The notes under the pieces: model-generated
The model's database searches: none
Seen by the model: only the letters and a program-made list of their open reading frames with translations
What the model was told of the DNA's origin: nothing
Program-made: the position numbers and the translations under genes
Source of the DNA: Pedobacter sp. MC2016-15
GTDB lineage: Bacteria; Bacteroidota; Bacteroidia; Sphingobacteriales; Sphingobacteriaceae
Reading direction: 5' to 3'
Assembly (NCBI RefSeq): GCF_026239695.1
Contig: NZ_JAPIVS010000001.1
Coordinates: 62,001 to 126,000 of the forward strand
Length of the DNA stretch: 64,000 bases
Part shown: one piece after another, positions 1 to 9,754 of the stretch
Layout: each line of letters opens with the position of its first letter
Numbering within the stretch: position 1 is the first letter of the stretch

Positions 1-975
1 CGTAACCTGCTGAGCTACGACGAGGATACGGCGGGTGGACTCATGAATACGGAGTTCATCAGTATCCATTTAAAACTTACAAAAAAAGATGCCATAGACG
101 AGATCATTCGCCAGAGCGAAGAGATCGAGGAGTTTTACACCATTTTTGTGGTAGATGATAACAATGTTTTCCAGGGAATAGTATCGCTGAAAGATATCAT
201 CAAGGCGAAGGGAAATGTGCAGATTACCGAGTTGGTCAAGTCTGATGTGGCCTGGGTGAGCCCTGATACGGATCAGGAGGAAGTTGCCGGATTAATTTCC
301 CAGTATAATATTACCAGTATCCCGGTACTGGATCATCAGATGAAGTTGCTGGGCAAGGTTACATTTGATGACGTGATCGACGTACTCGAGGCAGAAAACA
401 CCGAGGACATTCTGAAGATATCCGGGGTATCCGAAGAAGAGGAACTGAGCGGTAATTGGCAGGAAGCGGTGAAATCAAGGCTGCCCTGGCTGATCATCAA
501 CTTGGGAACAGCCTTCCTGGCATCAGCAGTGGTGCGTTATTTTGAACCCACAATTGCAAAGATAGCAGTGCTGTCGGCATACATGACCATTATTGCCGGT
601 ATGGGTGGTAATGCAGCCACTCAGGCACTTGCGGTTACTGTGCGCAGGATCTCACTGTACGATCTCACGGATAATCAGGCTTACCGAACTGTCCTCAAAG
701 AATTTACCGTAGGATTGATCAATGGTGCTGTTACAGGTCTGATCGTATTCGTTTTTGCGCTGTGTTTTGACGCTAATCCTTTACTGGGTGTCGTGATCTT
801 CCTTGCCATGACCGGAAACCTGCTGATTGCAGGCGTGACTGGAGCGGGGATACCACTGATCCTGAAAAGGGTAGGGATAGACCCGGCAATCGCTTCATCG
901 ATCATTATCACCACCTTTACAGACGTTTTCGGATTTATGCTACTACTTGGGCTCGCCAGCAAGTTATTGCTGTAA
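1..975 (+). CDS. mgtE: Magnesium transporter MgtE, 5' end outside window
   Basis: This is a Mg2+ channel/transporter of the inner membrane. The frame is open from base 1, and the first residues read RNLLSYDEDTAGGLM, the conserved end of the MgtE N domain, so the Met at base 43 is internal and not the start. After this come two CBS domains (up to about residue 130 of the visible part), which in known MgtE sense cytosolic Mg2+, and then five hydrophobic segments forming the pore, including the segment GMGGNAATQALAV typical of the family. About 324 of the usual roughly 450 residues are visible. The gene converges with the FUSC gene 9 bases downstream. Family assignment is firm. Confidence 0.95.
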   Translation, partial: RNLLSYDEDTAGGLMNTEFISIHLKLTKKDAIDEIIRQSEEIEEFYTIFVVDDNNVFQGIVSLKDIIKAKGNVQITELVKSDVAWVSPDTDQEEVAGLISQYNITSIPVLDHQMKLLGKVTFDDVIDVLEAENTEDILKISGVSEEEELSGNWQEAVKSRLPWLIINLGTAFLASAVVRYFEPTIAKIAVLSAYMTIIAGMGGNAATQALAVTVRRISLYDLTDNQAYRTVLKEFTVGLINGAVTGLIVFVFALCFDANPLLGVVIFLAMTGNLLIAGVTGAGIPLILKRVGIDPAIASSIIITTFTDVFGFMLLLGLASKLLL

Positions 976-984
976 GGGGAGGGC

Positions 985-3144
985 TTATAGTTTGATCTTT
1001 TCGCTCAGTTTGTAAATATCATACGCTACTTTCTGGATGAGGTCGAACTGTTCGATCACCAGCGCTTCATTGTTGTTCAGCAGCTTTTTATCATCATTTA
1101 CACTTTTGATCAGTGGAACATTACTCTGTTCTTCTTTGGGGGTAATAAGGAACTCTGCGGAAAGGTTTAACAGATAGAGGGTATTGTTGGCTATCGGCTT
1201 TAGCTCATCAGGTGTTGAAAAGAAAAATGCGTGTTCCTTATTGTATAGGGAAAGCGTGGCGATATAAGAAGACAGGAGGTGATTCAGCGCTGTAAACTGG
1301 TGCATTTCTTTCATCAGCTTCTGCTTGCTCTTGGGCTCAGAAAACATCCTCTGGAAGATTGATGATAAGTTCGCTGAGGTTACATATACTTCTTTCCGTG
1401 CCAGCTTATAATTCGTCAGGTTTTGTTCTGTAGCAAAATACAGCAGCGTCACTTCCTGGAAATAAGCCATGTTTGCACGCAGGGTATTGAGCATGGCTTC
1501 CTTGACGTTCTGGTGTTCCCAGTTAGGAAACAAAGTATAACTGCTCAGTAATGCTATTCCTGAACCGATCAGGGTATCATAAATCCTCTCTTTGGCGATG
1601 GAGAGACTACCCATACCGAGAAAATCAAACAGCACCAGGATATAGGGTGTCATGAATAACACGCTGACCACATAGTTTTTCCGCTGAAAACTGTAAGCCC
1701 CGATCATACAGAATAACAGGATAAAAAACAGGGTATTTTTATCGTTGATATACAACAGTATGCCCATGCCTATGAAAGCACCGATGATGGTTCCAAAAAG
1801 ACGTTCGTAGTTTCGTTGCTTGGTGAGACTGAAGCCGGGTTTGGAGATCACCAGGATGGTTAACAAGATCCAGTAGCTATGGGACGAATCCAGCATTCTG
1901 GCGACGATAAAACCGATGATCATCGCGATGGCTACCCTTAAGGAATGCCTGAAGGTTGCGGAACTAAAAGTGAGGTTATCATTGAATAACTTGATATCGA
2001 TAGGCTGTCTGCTCACAAAACGCTCAGTCTCAATTTCACGTTTCTTCAGATTCTTTTTCTCACTCTTATTGAAATAACTGTTGATCGTTTTCACCCTGCT
2101 GAGGATGTTCTCAATATTCACTTCAATATTTTTGAGTGCAATGATTCCGAGTGTATTGTATTTACCATCAGTATTCTCCTTTTCGAGACTCAGAATGGCT
2201 TCTTTAAGCCTTTGCACCTGGTCGATCAGAACAGATGGCGGGAGAGGGGTTCCTCCTGTTTTCAGGGAAAAGGCGATTTCATCCAGCTCTGTAGCGATCC
2301 TGTTGATCACTTTTTCATAATGCACCAGGATACCCGATGCATCAAATTGCTCATGGAGATGCTGATAATCGTAATACGTAGACATGACCTGTTCATACAA
2401 GTCGACAGTATCTACAAAAACCAGCAGTAAAAAGCGGCCTTCCGGAGTAGATTCTTTGACGATTTCGCGTGTTTTAAAAAGCAGTTCGCGTACAGCATCC
2501 TGTTTCTCATGTACCTGAACCTGATGCTGCAGCAGTTCTGCATAATTGGCATCGTAGTCGGTATTCTCATGATAAAACTTAGCTTTAGCCCTTAAAAAAC
2601 CACTGAGCTCATGTATGGATTCACTCAGTGCCTGTTGAACCACCCGGTATGGCCTGAGCTGATAAAAGAAGAAGCTCAGGAAAGAATACCAGATACTGCC
2701 CAGGAAAACCAATCCGGAATAGATCAGGACATCTTTCCAGGGCCTGACATCATCAATACTTAATACCATGATCAGCAATACGGCGGTACCAATGGAAGCT
2801 GCACGTGTGCCGTAGAGAAAAAACATAGAGAATATAAAGCTGCAGGTAACCAGCAGCACCGCTATGAAGTAGGGATTTTTATTGGTGAGGCCGACAATCA
2901 CAGAGATCAGTGTGATCAGTGCTGAGGTTACCAGCATGGCATTTCTGCGGTGTACACTTGGACCGGGCGTATCTACAACGCTCACACATAAAGCGCCAAG
3001 GGAAAGTGTCATCCCAAATTTTAACATTCCAAACTGAGCGAGGATCAGAGAGGGGAAGAGCACCCCGATTGTGATCCGTAGTCCGTCAGCGAAATAGGTG
3101 CTCAACAAAAAATCTTGTATAGTTCGGATCTGACGGTTACTCAT
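985..3144 (-). CDS. FUSC/YccS-family inner-membrane protein
   Basis: A 719-residue membrane protein with two hydrophobic bundles (about residues 20-170 and 385-540), each followed by a long soluble helical region. This duplicated layout is that of the YccS/FUSC family, which is related to aromatic-acid efflux and aluminium-activated channel-like proteins. The second bundle contains SYWILLTILVISKPGFSLTK, close to the family pattern around 'WxxLTxxxVxxP'. The start is an ATG. Substrate is unknown; transport or envelope stress roles are inferred from family only. It is transcribed away from the MFS gene upstream (3247-4461), with a gap of about 100 bases, so it may share that transcript. Confidence 0.85.
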   Translation of the reverse strand: MSNRQIRTIQDFLLSTYFADGLRITIGVLFPSLILAQFGMLKFGMTLSLGALCVSVVDTPGPSVHRRNAMLVTSALITLISVIVGLTNKNPYFIAVLLVTCSFIFSMFFLYGTRAASIGTAVLLIMVLSIDDVRPWKDVLIYSGLVFLGSIWYSFLSFFFYQLRPYRVVQQALSESIHELSGFLRAKAKFYHENTDYDANYAELLQHQVQVHEKQDAVRELLFKTREIVKESTPEGRFLLLVFVDTVDLYEQVMSTYYDYQHLHEQFDASGILVHYEKVINRIATELDEIAFSLKTGGTPLPPSVLIDQVQRLKEAILSLEKENTDGKYNTLGIIALKNIEVNIENILSRVKTINSYFNKSEKKNLKKREIETERFVSRQPIDIKLFNDNLTFSSATFRHSLRVAIAMIIGFIVARMLDSSHSYWILLTILVISKPGFSLTKQRNYERLFGTIIGAFIGMGILLYINDKNTLFFILLFCMIGAYSFQRKNYVVSVLFMTPYILVLFDFLGMGSLSIAKERIYDTLIGSGIALLSSYTLFPNWEHQNVKEAMLNTLRANMAYFQEVTLLYFATEQNLTNYKLARKEVYVTSANLSSIFQRMFSEPKSKQKLMKEMHQFTALNHLLSSYIATLSLYNKEHAFFFSTPDELKPIANNTLYLLNLSAEFLITPKEEQSNVPLIKSVNDDKKLLNNNEALVIEQFDLIQKVAYDIYKLSEKIKL

Positions 3145-3246
3145 TACTGGCGATGCTCAAAATATGCTATTGGGTTGGTTACTGTTGTGATCTGTCAAAA
3201 TTCTGATCAATAATCTGACCGAATTTTAAAAAATGTTCAATCAATT

Positions 3247-4461
3247 TCAGGAATGGTATTTCTTTAAAGACCTGGAGCAAATAATCAGTCCGACGATGGT
3301 GAGTACTGCAGATAGAATAAAGGGCGCACCCGGAAAATATACCGAACTTCTATTACTGGTAAAGTACGCAAAAAGGTTGGTCATGATCAGCGGACCAATG
3401 ATCGCGGATAAACTCATTAATCCGGCAGTAACACCCTGTAGTTCACCTTGTTCATTTGAAGGTACATCGTTTGAAAGCAGTCCCTGCATAGCCGGACCAA
3501 AGATCCCCGCAAGACAATATGGAAGTGTAAAGGCAAACATCATCCAGCTCTTATTGGCAAAAGCGAACAGTACAAAACCTACAATATAAAGAACCAGACC
3601 GTAAAATACGGCTTTCACCTGGCCAACTTTTGGAATGATGATCCGGATAAGGCCACCCTGTACAATTCCTACTAAAACGCCCACAAAACCCAACGAATAA
3701 CCAACCATCGCTTCATTCCAGTTGAATTTTTCCATCGTATAGTAGGTCCAGCTTGATTGTACGGAATGACTCGCGATATATAGCAGAAACAAGGCCACCA
3801 GCAATCCCGCCAGTGCAGGGTATTTTTTGATGTGTAACAGTGCCCCAAGAGGATTTGCCCGTTTCCAGTCGAACGCCCGTCTGTTTTCCTTAGCGAGCGA
3901 TTCTGGAAGGACAAAATATCCGTAGAGCCAGTTGATCAGCGCTAATCCTGCAGAAATCAGGAATGGAATCCTCAAACCAAAATGACTGAATAAACCACCA
4001 ACCACAGGACCCACGATAAAGCCAATGCCAAATGCGGCACCAACCATTCCAAAGTTCTGGGCACGTTTTTCGGGCTCGCTGACGTCGGCAATGTAAGCCA
4101 TTGCAGTGGTAAAACTTGCACCGGTAATCCCTGCGATGATACGGCCTACAAACAACCAGGCGATTGTTGGCGCAAAGGCCAGAAATACATAGTCCAGTCC
4201 GAGCCCAAGTAATGATGCCAGTAAAATTGGCCTGCGTCCAAATCTGTCGCTCAGACCACCAAGTACTGGTGCACCGACAAACTGCATCGCGGAGTAAGAA
4301 ATGGTGAGCCAGCCGCCGTATACCGCTGCCGTACTGATACCACTACCGGTGAGTTCTTCAATTAGTCTGGGCAATACAGGAATAATAATTCCGAAACCGG
4401 TAAAATCAATTAATAATGTGATAAAGATAAACCCGATTGCTGATTTTTTCTGAGAGGCCAT
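3247..4461 (-). CDS. MFS transporter of the TCR/Tet type
   Basis: A 404-residue, 12-TM drug:proton antiporter-like protein. Motif A appears after TM2 as [16 protein letters not shown], and motif C-like glycine-rich sequence as [11 protein letters not shown]; the N-terminal TM1 reads [15 protein letters not shown]. This is the arrangement of the TetA class of the major facilitator superfamily, and many Bacteroidota chromosomes carry such proteins with no proven link to tetracycline resistance. The 149-base upstream gap holds a perfect AT-rich inverted repeat that could be an operator. A drug-export role is an inference; the true substrate is not visible from sequence. Confidence 0.85.
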   Translation of the reverse strand: MASQKKSAIGFIFITLLIDFTGFGIIIPVLPRLIEELTGSGISTAAVYGGWLTISYSAMQFVGAPVLGGLSDRFGRRPILLASLLGLGLDYVFLAFAPTIAWLFVGRIIAGITGASFTTAMAYIADVSEPEKRAQNFGMVGAAFGIGFIVGPVVGGLFSHFGLRIPFLISAGLALINWLYGYFVLPESLAKENRRAFDWKRANPLGALLHIKKYPALAGLLVALFLLYIASHSVQSSWTYYTMEKFNWNEAMVGYSLGFVGVLVGIVQGGLIRIIIPKVGQVKAVFYGLVLYIVGFVLFAFANKSWMMFAFTLPYCLAGIFGPAMQGLLSNDVPSNEQGELQGVTAGLMSLSAIIGPLIMTNLFAYFTSNRSSVYFPGAPFILSAVLTIVGLIICSRSLKKYHS

Positions 4462-4523
4462 ATTTAGTTTTAAAGAGCAGTAAAATTAGCAAATCAATAC
4501 CAAATACTCTCCATCGGCGTATG

Positions 4524-4551
4524 ATAATATTAATATCATAATTAATATTAT
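4524..4551. promoter_or_regulatory. AT-rich inverted repeat upstream of the Tet-like MFS gene
   Basis: Perfect 11-base arms ATAATATTAAT (4524-4534) and ATTAATATTAT (4541-4551) are separated by six bases. The repeat lies 63-90 bases upstream of the MFS start codon, in its only upstream gap. Position and symmetry suit a repressor operator, but no regulator gene is adjacent. An AT-rich hairpin without function is the alternative. Confidence 0.4.
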
Positions 4552-4610
4552 GTTAAGTACGATTTTATACACCTCTTCTCAGAGGTATGAACAGCTTGAA
4601 AATTAATGGA

Positions 4611-5759
4611 TTAAAATTCGTCTAACTGGGCTTTCAATTCCTGAACCCTGTCAAATCTGTTTTTGCGGGTATAGATTTCTATCAGCAGGTTGATCGTCGC
4701 TTTGTCTTTAGGTTTGACATCATGCGCCTGTACCAGAATTACTTCAGCACGATTGATCAGTGAAGAATATTTAGGAATATCTCTGCGCTCCGGCACCAAT
4801 GCGTCATTACCAAGATTGATGTAAACCAATCCTAATTGATACAAAGCATCGAAGTAATTTTTATCAATGGCCAATGATTTATTGTAAGCCAGTTCTGCAG
4901 TGCCCATGTTGGCATTTTTCTGGTGCAGGTATCCATAGAGATAATACAAAAGTTTACTTCTGGTTTCAACTTTCAAAGTTCCTTCCAGTACTTGTCTGGC
5001 CTCAGTATATTTCTCGTTATCCAGCAGCAAATTGATGTAATCATTGTTAAGCAATGTATTATACTGGTTGAGGCTCAATCCTTCTTCCAGCGTTTTGATT
5101 GCCCGCTCATTATCCTGTCTGTTCTTATAAATATTAGCCAGTCGCTGGAAAACCACAGGATTTCTCACCCCGTTATCTTTGGCTCTTTTAAAATAATCAA
5201 AAGCAGCATTTTCATTTTTACTGCCTTCAGCACTCAGTGCCGCATTGATAGCCAGGATGGTATCTTTAGGAAAGAAATCGCTGACCTCTTTCAGAAAAGT
5301 ATAAGCTGCAGCAAAGTCCTTTTCTGCATAGGCTACATTTCCTTTTTGCTGTTTCTTGATATTGACGTTATAAGTAGCTGCTGCAATTAATCCGGAATTA
5401 TCCTCGAAGTTTTCAAATCTCTTTGCAGTGTCAATTGCTTTGATCGTGAGATCGTAATATTTATTTGAGTTGTTACGGTCAGAATCAAGCAGTGCGATAT
5501 ATGAACTCAGGTAAGACTTGATTGCCCAGGTTTCGAGATATTTTTTTGTTTTAGAATCAGCAGCCGTAAGTTCGCTGGCTTTGATACCTTCATTCAGAAT
5601 TGCCATTTTAGCCTGCTGATCTTTTTTATTTGCAATGGCTGCCTGCAGTTTTCCAACACTGTTTCTGGCAATCAGCAATTGCGTCTTTTGCGCAAACATT
5701 TGCTGAGAACTAACTATCATGAAAAATGCGGCAGAAATAACAAGTTTTTTATCAATCAT
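4611..5759 (-). CDS. Exported tetratricopeptide-repeat protein (paralogue 1)
   Basis: A 382-residue protein with an N-terminal signal peptide ending near MFAQ, followed by helical TPR-like repeats across most of its length (for example the units starting near NPVVFQRLANIYKN and YFDALYQLGLVYIN). TPR units mediate protein-protein contacts; no catalytic motif is seen. It is probably periplasmic or outer-membrane associated. It lies directly after a second exported TPR protein of similar length (5841-6926) and a strong terminator separates the two. The similar length, export and context suggest an old tandem duplication, although the sequences have diverged considerably. Confidence 0.75.
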   Translation of the reverse strand: MIDKKLVISAAFFMIVSSQQMFAQKTQLLIARNSVGKLQAAIANKKDQQAKMAILNEGIKASELTAADSKTKKYLETWAIKSYLSSYIALLDSDRNNSNKYYDLTIKAIDTAKRFENFEDNSGLIAAATYNVNIKKQQKGNVAYAEKDFAAAYTFLKEVSDFFPKDTILAINAALSAEGSKNENAAFDYFKRAKDNGVRNPVVFQRLANIYKNRQDNERAIKTLEEGLSLNQYNTLLNNDYINLLLDNEKYTEARQVLEGTLKVETRSKLLYYLYGYLHQKNANMGTAELAYNKSLAIDKNYFDALYQLGLVYINLGNDALVPERRDIPKYSSLINRAEVILVQAHDVKPKDKATINLLIEIYTRKNRFDRVQELKAQLDEF

Positions 5760-5794
5760 ATGCTTTATGGCTTAACGACAAATTTATACAAAAA

Positions 5795-5823
5795 AAAAGA
5801 GGGATAAAATTTATCCCTCTTTT
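5795..5823 (-). terminator. Intrinsic terminator between the TPR genes
   Basis: On the minus strand AAAAGAGGGATAAA pairs with TTTATCCCTCTTTT around a very short loop, and the right arm runs on into a further T tract. This is a classic rho-independent terminator for the gene at 5841-6926. The next gene starts 36 bases further on, so that gene needs its own promoter or read-through. Confidence 0.85.
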
Positions 5824-5840
5824 AAAATCACCGATTTTGA

Positions 5841-6926
5841 TTATTTTTTAGCAGCATCTAACAATTTCTTAGTTGCTTCGTAGTTTGGCGTGTCATTTTT
5901 GAACGCGTAAATGATTTTCAGGTTCTCTAAAGCTGAAACCATTTTCGTTGGATCAAGCTCATACGCTTTTTTGTAGTATGGTAAAGCCTGGTCGATAAAA
6001 CCAGTCATTTTAGCTGTGATCGCATCAAACTCTTTTTTCTTTTTAGCGTCGATTGCATTTCTTTTTCCCTGCAGATCTAAAGCTTGTTTGTAATAGGTAT
6101 CACCCATTGCATACTGGTAAGCAGCATTTTTAGGATCTTTAGCAATCAGTTTACCTAACATCTCCTGAGATTTGGCGATATTACCCTGTTTGATAAATAA
6201 ATCTGTCTGCATACCCACGAAATATGGGTTTTCAGGATATTTAGCAGCTGCTTTTTCCAATAAGGCAGTACCAGCTACTGTATCTTTTACTTTTTCAAAA
6301 GTAGTTGAAATCACTTCGCTGTATAAAGCTTCGCTGTCCTTGTACCCTAAATCAATCGCTTTATTGAAGTTGGTGATCATCTGAGGATAGTCTTCAATTT
6401 GTTTCGCAGTTACACCAGCGTTTACAAACGTAGATGTATCCTGAGGATTTTTAGCAGTAACCTCGTTGAAATATACTAATGCATTTTTGAAGTCCTTTTT
6501 ATTGTAAGCGAAGATAGCTCTGTTTCTAAGGGCGTTTGCCAGTGTAGTCTCTGCCTCAAGAATGTTTTCCTTCTCCCCTCCTTTTGTATCTAAAGCTTTA
6601 GCTTTGGTAATCGCTTCTTCAGCAATTTTTCCATTTGCCACTGCATTTTCAACATTCAGTGAATCTACAAAAGAGATTCTTGAAGCGAACAATGCTCTGT
6701 AAGACCATGCTTCAGGCATTTCTTTAGATTTTTCATTGGCGATAGCGTTGTCAGTATTCTTTAAGCCTTCTCCAAGAGATTTCAGGGTAGCATCAAGTGG
6801 TGTGTTTGCAGTAGCAAATTTTGCTAATGCCCAGGCATTTTTAGCTTTTGAAACTTCACTCTTTTGAGCATTCGCAACATAGGTGGCAGCACCTATAAAT
6901 AACATACTTAAAAGTACTTTTTTCAT
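5841..6926 (-). CDS. Exported tetratricopeptide-repeat protein (paralogue 2)
   Basis: A 361-residue protein with a signal peptide (MKKVLLSMLFIGAATYVANAQ) and Lys/Ala-rich TPR-like helices through the body, for example FAYNKKDFKNALVYFNEV and AAYQYAMGDTYYKQALDL. No enzymatic motif is present. It sits 105 bases downstream of gyrA; a TPR gene after gyrA is, to my knowledge, a common arrangement in Bacteroidota. The upstream gap is almost filled by a long hairpin, so expression could depend on read-through from gyrA. It is probably a periplasmic scaffold; the partner is unknown. Confidence 0.75.
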   Translation of the reverse strand: MKKVLLSMLFIGAATYVANAQKSEVSKAKNAWALAKFATANTPLDATLKSLGEGLKNTDNAIANEKSKEMPEAWSYRALFASRISFVDSLNVENAVANGKIAEEAITKAKALDTKGGEKENILEAETTLANALRNRAIFAYNKKDFKNALVYFNEVTAKNPQDTSTFVNAGVTAKQIEDYPQMITNFNKAIDLGYKDSEALYSEVISTTFEKVKDTVAGTALLEKAAAKYPENPYFVGMQTDLFIKQGNIAKSQEMLGKLIAKDPKNAAYQYAMGDTYYKQALDLQGKRNAIDAKKKKEFDAITAKMTGFIDQALPYYKKAYELDPTKMVSALENLKIIYAFKNDTPNYEATKKLLDAAKK

Positions 6927-6950
6927 ATGGGTTGGTTTTTTAATTAATTA

Positions 6951-7006
6951 TAAAACCTGCCTGAGCTGAGAATTGTTTTGATTTTCTCGGTCTCCTGCAG
7001 GTTTTA
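6951..7006 (-). terminator. Long hairpin after gyrA, just upstream of the TPR gene
   Basis: The perfect 10-base arms TAAAACCTGC (6951-6960) and GCAGGTTTTA (6997-7006) are extended inward by GAG/CTC and GAGAA/TTCTC pairs, giving a nearly continuous stem of about 20 pairs. On the minus strand the stem is followed by TTTTATAATTAATTAAAAAA. It probably terminates the gyrA transcript, but it also lies only 24 bases before the next start codon and so could act as a leader structure for the TPR gene. Confidence 0.6.
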
Positions 7007-7031
7007 CGGGTTTTGTATTCACTAATTAACT

Positions 7032-9656
7032 TTAATTTTCTTCTTCAGCAGCGTCGTCATCTTCTGTAGCATCATCCTCTCCTTCTTCTTCTTCCTCCTC
7101 TGCTTCAGCTTCTTCGCCAAGGGCTGCTTCTCCTTCTTCAGGAAGTGCATCAGTTGCACCAGTGATCAGTACATCTTCAGAAACTTCTTCTTCAGGATCG
7201 TCCTCATGTTCAATTTTGGCTACGGAAGCAATTGCATCGTTACCTTTTAAATTGATCAGACGTACACCCTGGGTAGCTCTGCCGATTACCCTCAGGTGGC
7301 TCAATACGATACGGATCACGATACCAGACTTGTTGATGATCATCAGGTCATCATTATCTGTAACGCTCTTAATCGCAATCAGATCACCTGTTTTTTCTGT
7401 GATCGTAATGGTTTTGACCCCTTTACCACCACGGTTAGTCACACGGTAATCTTCGATATCAGTACGTTTTCCGTAACCTTTTTCAGATACCACCATCACT
7501 GTAGCAGTCGGATCATCTACTGCGATCATACCCACTACTTCATCTTTATCATGCGCCAAGGTAACACCTCTTACACCTGTTGCGGTTCTACCCATCGGAC
7601 GAACAGTGCTTTCATTAAACCTGATCGCACGGCCTGAACGTAATGCCATCACAATTTCACTTGATCCGCTGGTTAAACTTGCTTCCAGTAACTGATCACC
7701 TTCATTGATGTTGATTGCATTGATACCATTTACCCTAGGTCTCGAATAAGCTTCCAGTGAAGTTTTCTTAATCGTTCCTTTTTTGGTACACATGATAATG
7801 TAGTTATTCTCCAGGTATTCCTGATCTTTCAGGTTCTTAACTTTGATATAAGCCTTGATTTTTTCTTCCTTCGGAATATTGATGATATTCTGGATTGCTC
7901 TTCCTTTGCTCAAACGGGATCCTTCAGGGATCTCGTAAACCCTCAGCCAGAAACAACGTCCTGTCTCGGTAAAGAACAACATATAGTTGTGGTTGCTGGC
8001 AATCAGCAGGTGCTCAATAAAATCTTCATTTCTTGAATCACTACCTTTAGAGCCTTTTCCGCCCCTTGCCTGTGTACGGTATTCCGTAGCAGGTGTACGT
8101 TTGATATAACCTTCATGGGAAATGGTAATTACCACTTCTTCATCTTCGATGAAGTCTTCCATGCTCATATCTTCTGCGGAGTGTACGATCTGAGTTCTGC
8201 GTTCATCACCGTATTTTTCCATCATTTCTGTCAGTTCATCTTTGATGATCTGCATTCTCAGGCCTTCATCGGCTAAGATAGAGTTCAGGTAATCGATAGT
8301 TTTCATTAACTCGTTGTACTCGTCTTTGATCTTATCCCTTTCCAGTCCTGTTAAACGACGCAAGGTCATGTCAAGAATCGCTCTTGCCTGAATATCGCTC
8401 AGTCCGAACTGCTCCATCAAACCAACTCTTGCTTCCTCAGGTGTACCTGATCCCCTGATTAATTTAATTACTTCGTCAAGGTGGTCTAAAGCAATCAGTA
8501 AACCTTCCAGGATATGTGCACGTTTCTGAGCTTCATTTAACTCAAATTTGGTACGGCGTACAATTACATCATGTCTGTGGTCAACAAAATGTCTGATCAG
8601 ATCTTTGAGGTTCAACAATTGCGGTCTGCCATTTACCAGTGCAATGTTGTTTACACTGAATGAAGTTTGCAGCGCAGTTTGTTTGAACAGGTTATTCAGT
8701 ACGATAGAAGAATTTGCATCACGTTTAATTTCATAAACGATACGGATACCATCCTTATTGGATTCATCCTTGATGTTTGAAATACCTTCGATTTTCTTCT
8801 CTCCGATGAGTTCAGCAGTACGCTCAATCATCATCGCCTTGTTCACCTGGTAAGGGATTTCGGTAACGATAATCACCTCCCTGTCTTTCACAGTTTCGAT
8901 TTCCGCTTTGGCGCGCATCACGATACGTCCTCTACCGGTTTCAAAAGCCTCCTGAACACCATTATATCCGTAGATTATCGCACCGGTAGGAAAATCCGGT
9001 CCTTTAACGAACTTCATCAGTTCAGGAATAGTGATCTCATTATTTTCAATATATGCAATTGTTGCATTGATTACTTCAGTGATATTGTGCGGTGGCATAT
9101 TTGTTGCCATACCTACAGCAATACCGGAAGCACCGTTGATCAGTAAGTTTGGAACCTTGGAAGGTAATACTGTTGGCTCCTGCAGGGAGTCGTCAAAGTT
9201 CAGCTGGAAATCTACCGTATCTTTATTGATATCGGCAAGCATATCTTCGGCAATCTTCTGGAATCTTGCTTCGGTATAACGCATTGCTGCCGGAGAGTCA
9301 CCGTCGATAGAGCCAAAGTTACCCTGACCATCTACCATCAGGTAACGTAAACTCCATTCCTGAGCCATCCTGACCATGGTCATATATACTGATGAATCAC
9401 CGTGCGGGTGGTACTTACCCAGTACTTCTCCGACGATACGGGCTGATTTCTTGAAAGGTCTGTTATTTGCCAAACCGAGATCAAGCATCCCGTAAAGTAC
9501 ACGACGGTGCACTGGTTTTAATCCATCGCGTACATCAGGTAACGCCCTCGATACGATTACAGACATCGAATAATCGATGTAAGCAGACTTCATCTGCTCG
9601 TCTATATCTATCTTTATAACTTTGTCGTTTTCCTGATTTTCTAAATCTTCTGCCAT
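7032..9656 (-). CDS. gyrA: DNA gyrase subunit A
   Basis: The 874-residue breakage-reunion subunit of gyrase introduces negative supercoils with GyrB. The catalytic tyrosine is Tyr127 in [10 protein letters not shown] (E. coli Tyr122). The quinolone-determining region reads [20 protein letters not shown]: Ser88 matches E. coli Ser83, but position 92 (E. coli Asp87) is Met. The C-terminal beta-pinwheel contains the GyrA-box-like sequence [10 protein letters not shown]. The protein ends in a long Glu/Asp-rich tail of about 45 residues. The start is an ATG; no other start is needed. It is the upstream gene of a gyrA-TPR pair on the minus strand. Confidence 0.98.
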   Translation of the reverse strand: MAEDLENQENDKVIKIDIDEQMKSAYIDYSMSVIVSRALPDVRDGLKPVHRRVLYGMLDLGLANNRPFKKSARIVGEVLGKYHPHGDSSVYMTMVRMAQEWSLRYLMVDGQGNFGSIDGDSPAAMRYTEARFQKIAEDMLADINKDTVDFQLNFDDSLQEPTVLPSKVPNLLINGASGIAVGMATNMPPHNITEVINATIAYIENNEITIPELMKFVKGPDFPTGAIIYGYNGVQEAFETGRGRIVMRAKAEIETVKDREVIIVTEIPYQVNKAMMIERTAELIGEKKIEGISNIKDESNKDGIRIVYEIKRDANSSIVLNNLFKQTALQTSFSVNNIALVNGRPQLLNLKDLIRHFVDHRHDVIVRRTKFELNEAQKRAHILEGLLIALDHLDEVIKLIRGSGTPEEARVGLMEQFGLSDIQARAILDMTLRRLTGLERDKIKDEYNELMKTIDYLNSILADEGLRMQIIKDELTEMMEKYGDERRTQIVHSAEDMSMEDFIEDEEVVITISHEGYIKRTPATEYRTQARGGKGSKGSDSRNEDFIEHLLIASNHNYMLFFTETGRCFWLRVYEIPEGSRLSKGRAIQNIINIPKEEKIKAYIKVKNLKDQEYLENNYIIMCTKKGTIKKTSLEAYSRPRVNGINAININEGDQLLEASLTSGSSEIVMALRSGRAIRFNESTVRPMGRTATGVRGVTLAHDKDEVVGMIAVDDPTATVMVVSEKGYGKRTDIEDYRVTNRGGKGVKTITITEKTGDLIAIKSVTDNDDLMIINKSGIVIRIVLSHLRVIGRATQGVRLINLKGNDAIASVAKIEHEDDPEEEVSEDVLITGATDALPEEGEAALGEEAEAEEEEEEGEDDATEDDDAAEEEN

Positions 9657-9754
9657 AAAAAATTAATGTTCGTATAAAAACGATTTGAATAAGGTAATGT
9701 ATAACCTTGCGAATTTAAGAAAATATTGCTGTTTAAGCGTATTGTGGAAAAAAA

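Noticed and set aside
3247..4461. Tetracycline resistance determinant
   Set aside because: The motifs only place it in the TCR/Tet branch of the MFS; chromosomal pumps of this type are common and no TetR gene is adjacent.
4571..4586. Terminator after the first TPR gene (ACCTCT/AGAGGT hairpin)
   Set aside because: Six-pair stem only, followed by GTATAAAATC rather than a T tract; too weak to list as a feature.
4923..5390. Open frame on the plus strand inside the TPR gene
   Set aside because: It is antisense to a well-supported exported TPR gene, has no start signal, and reads as low-complexity hydrophobic sequence.
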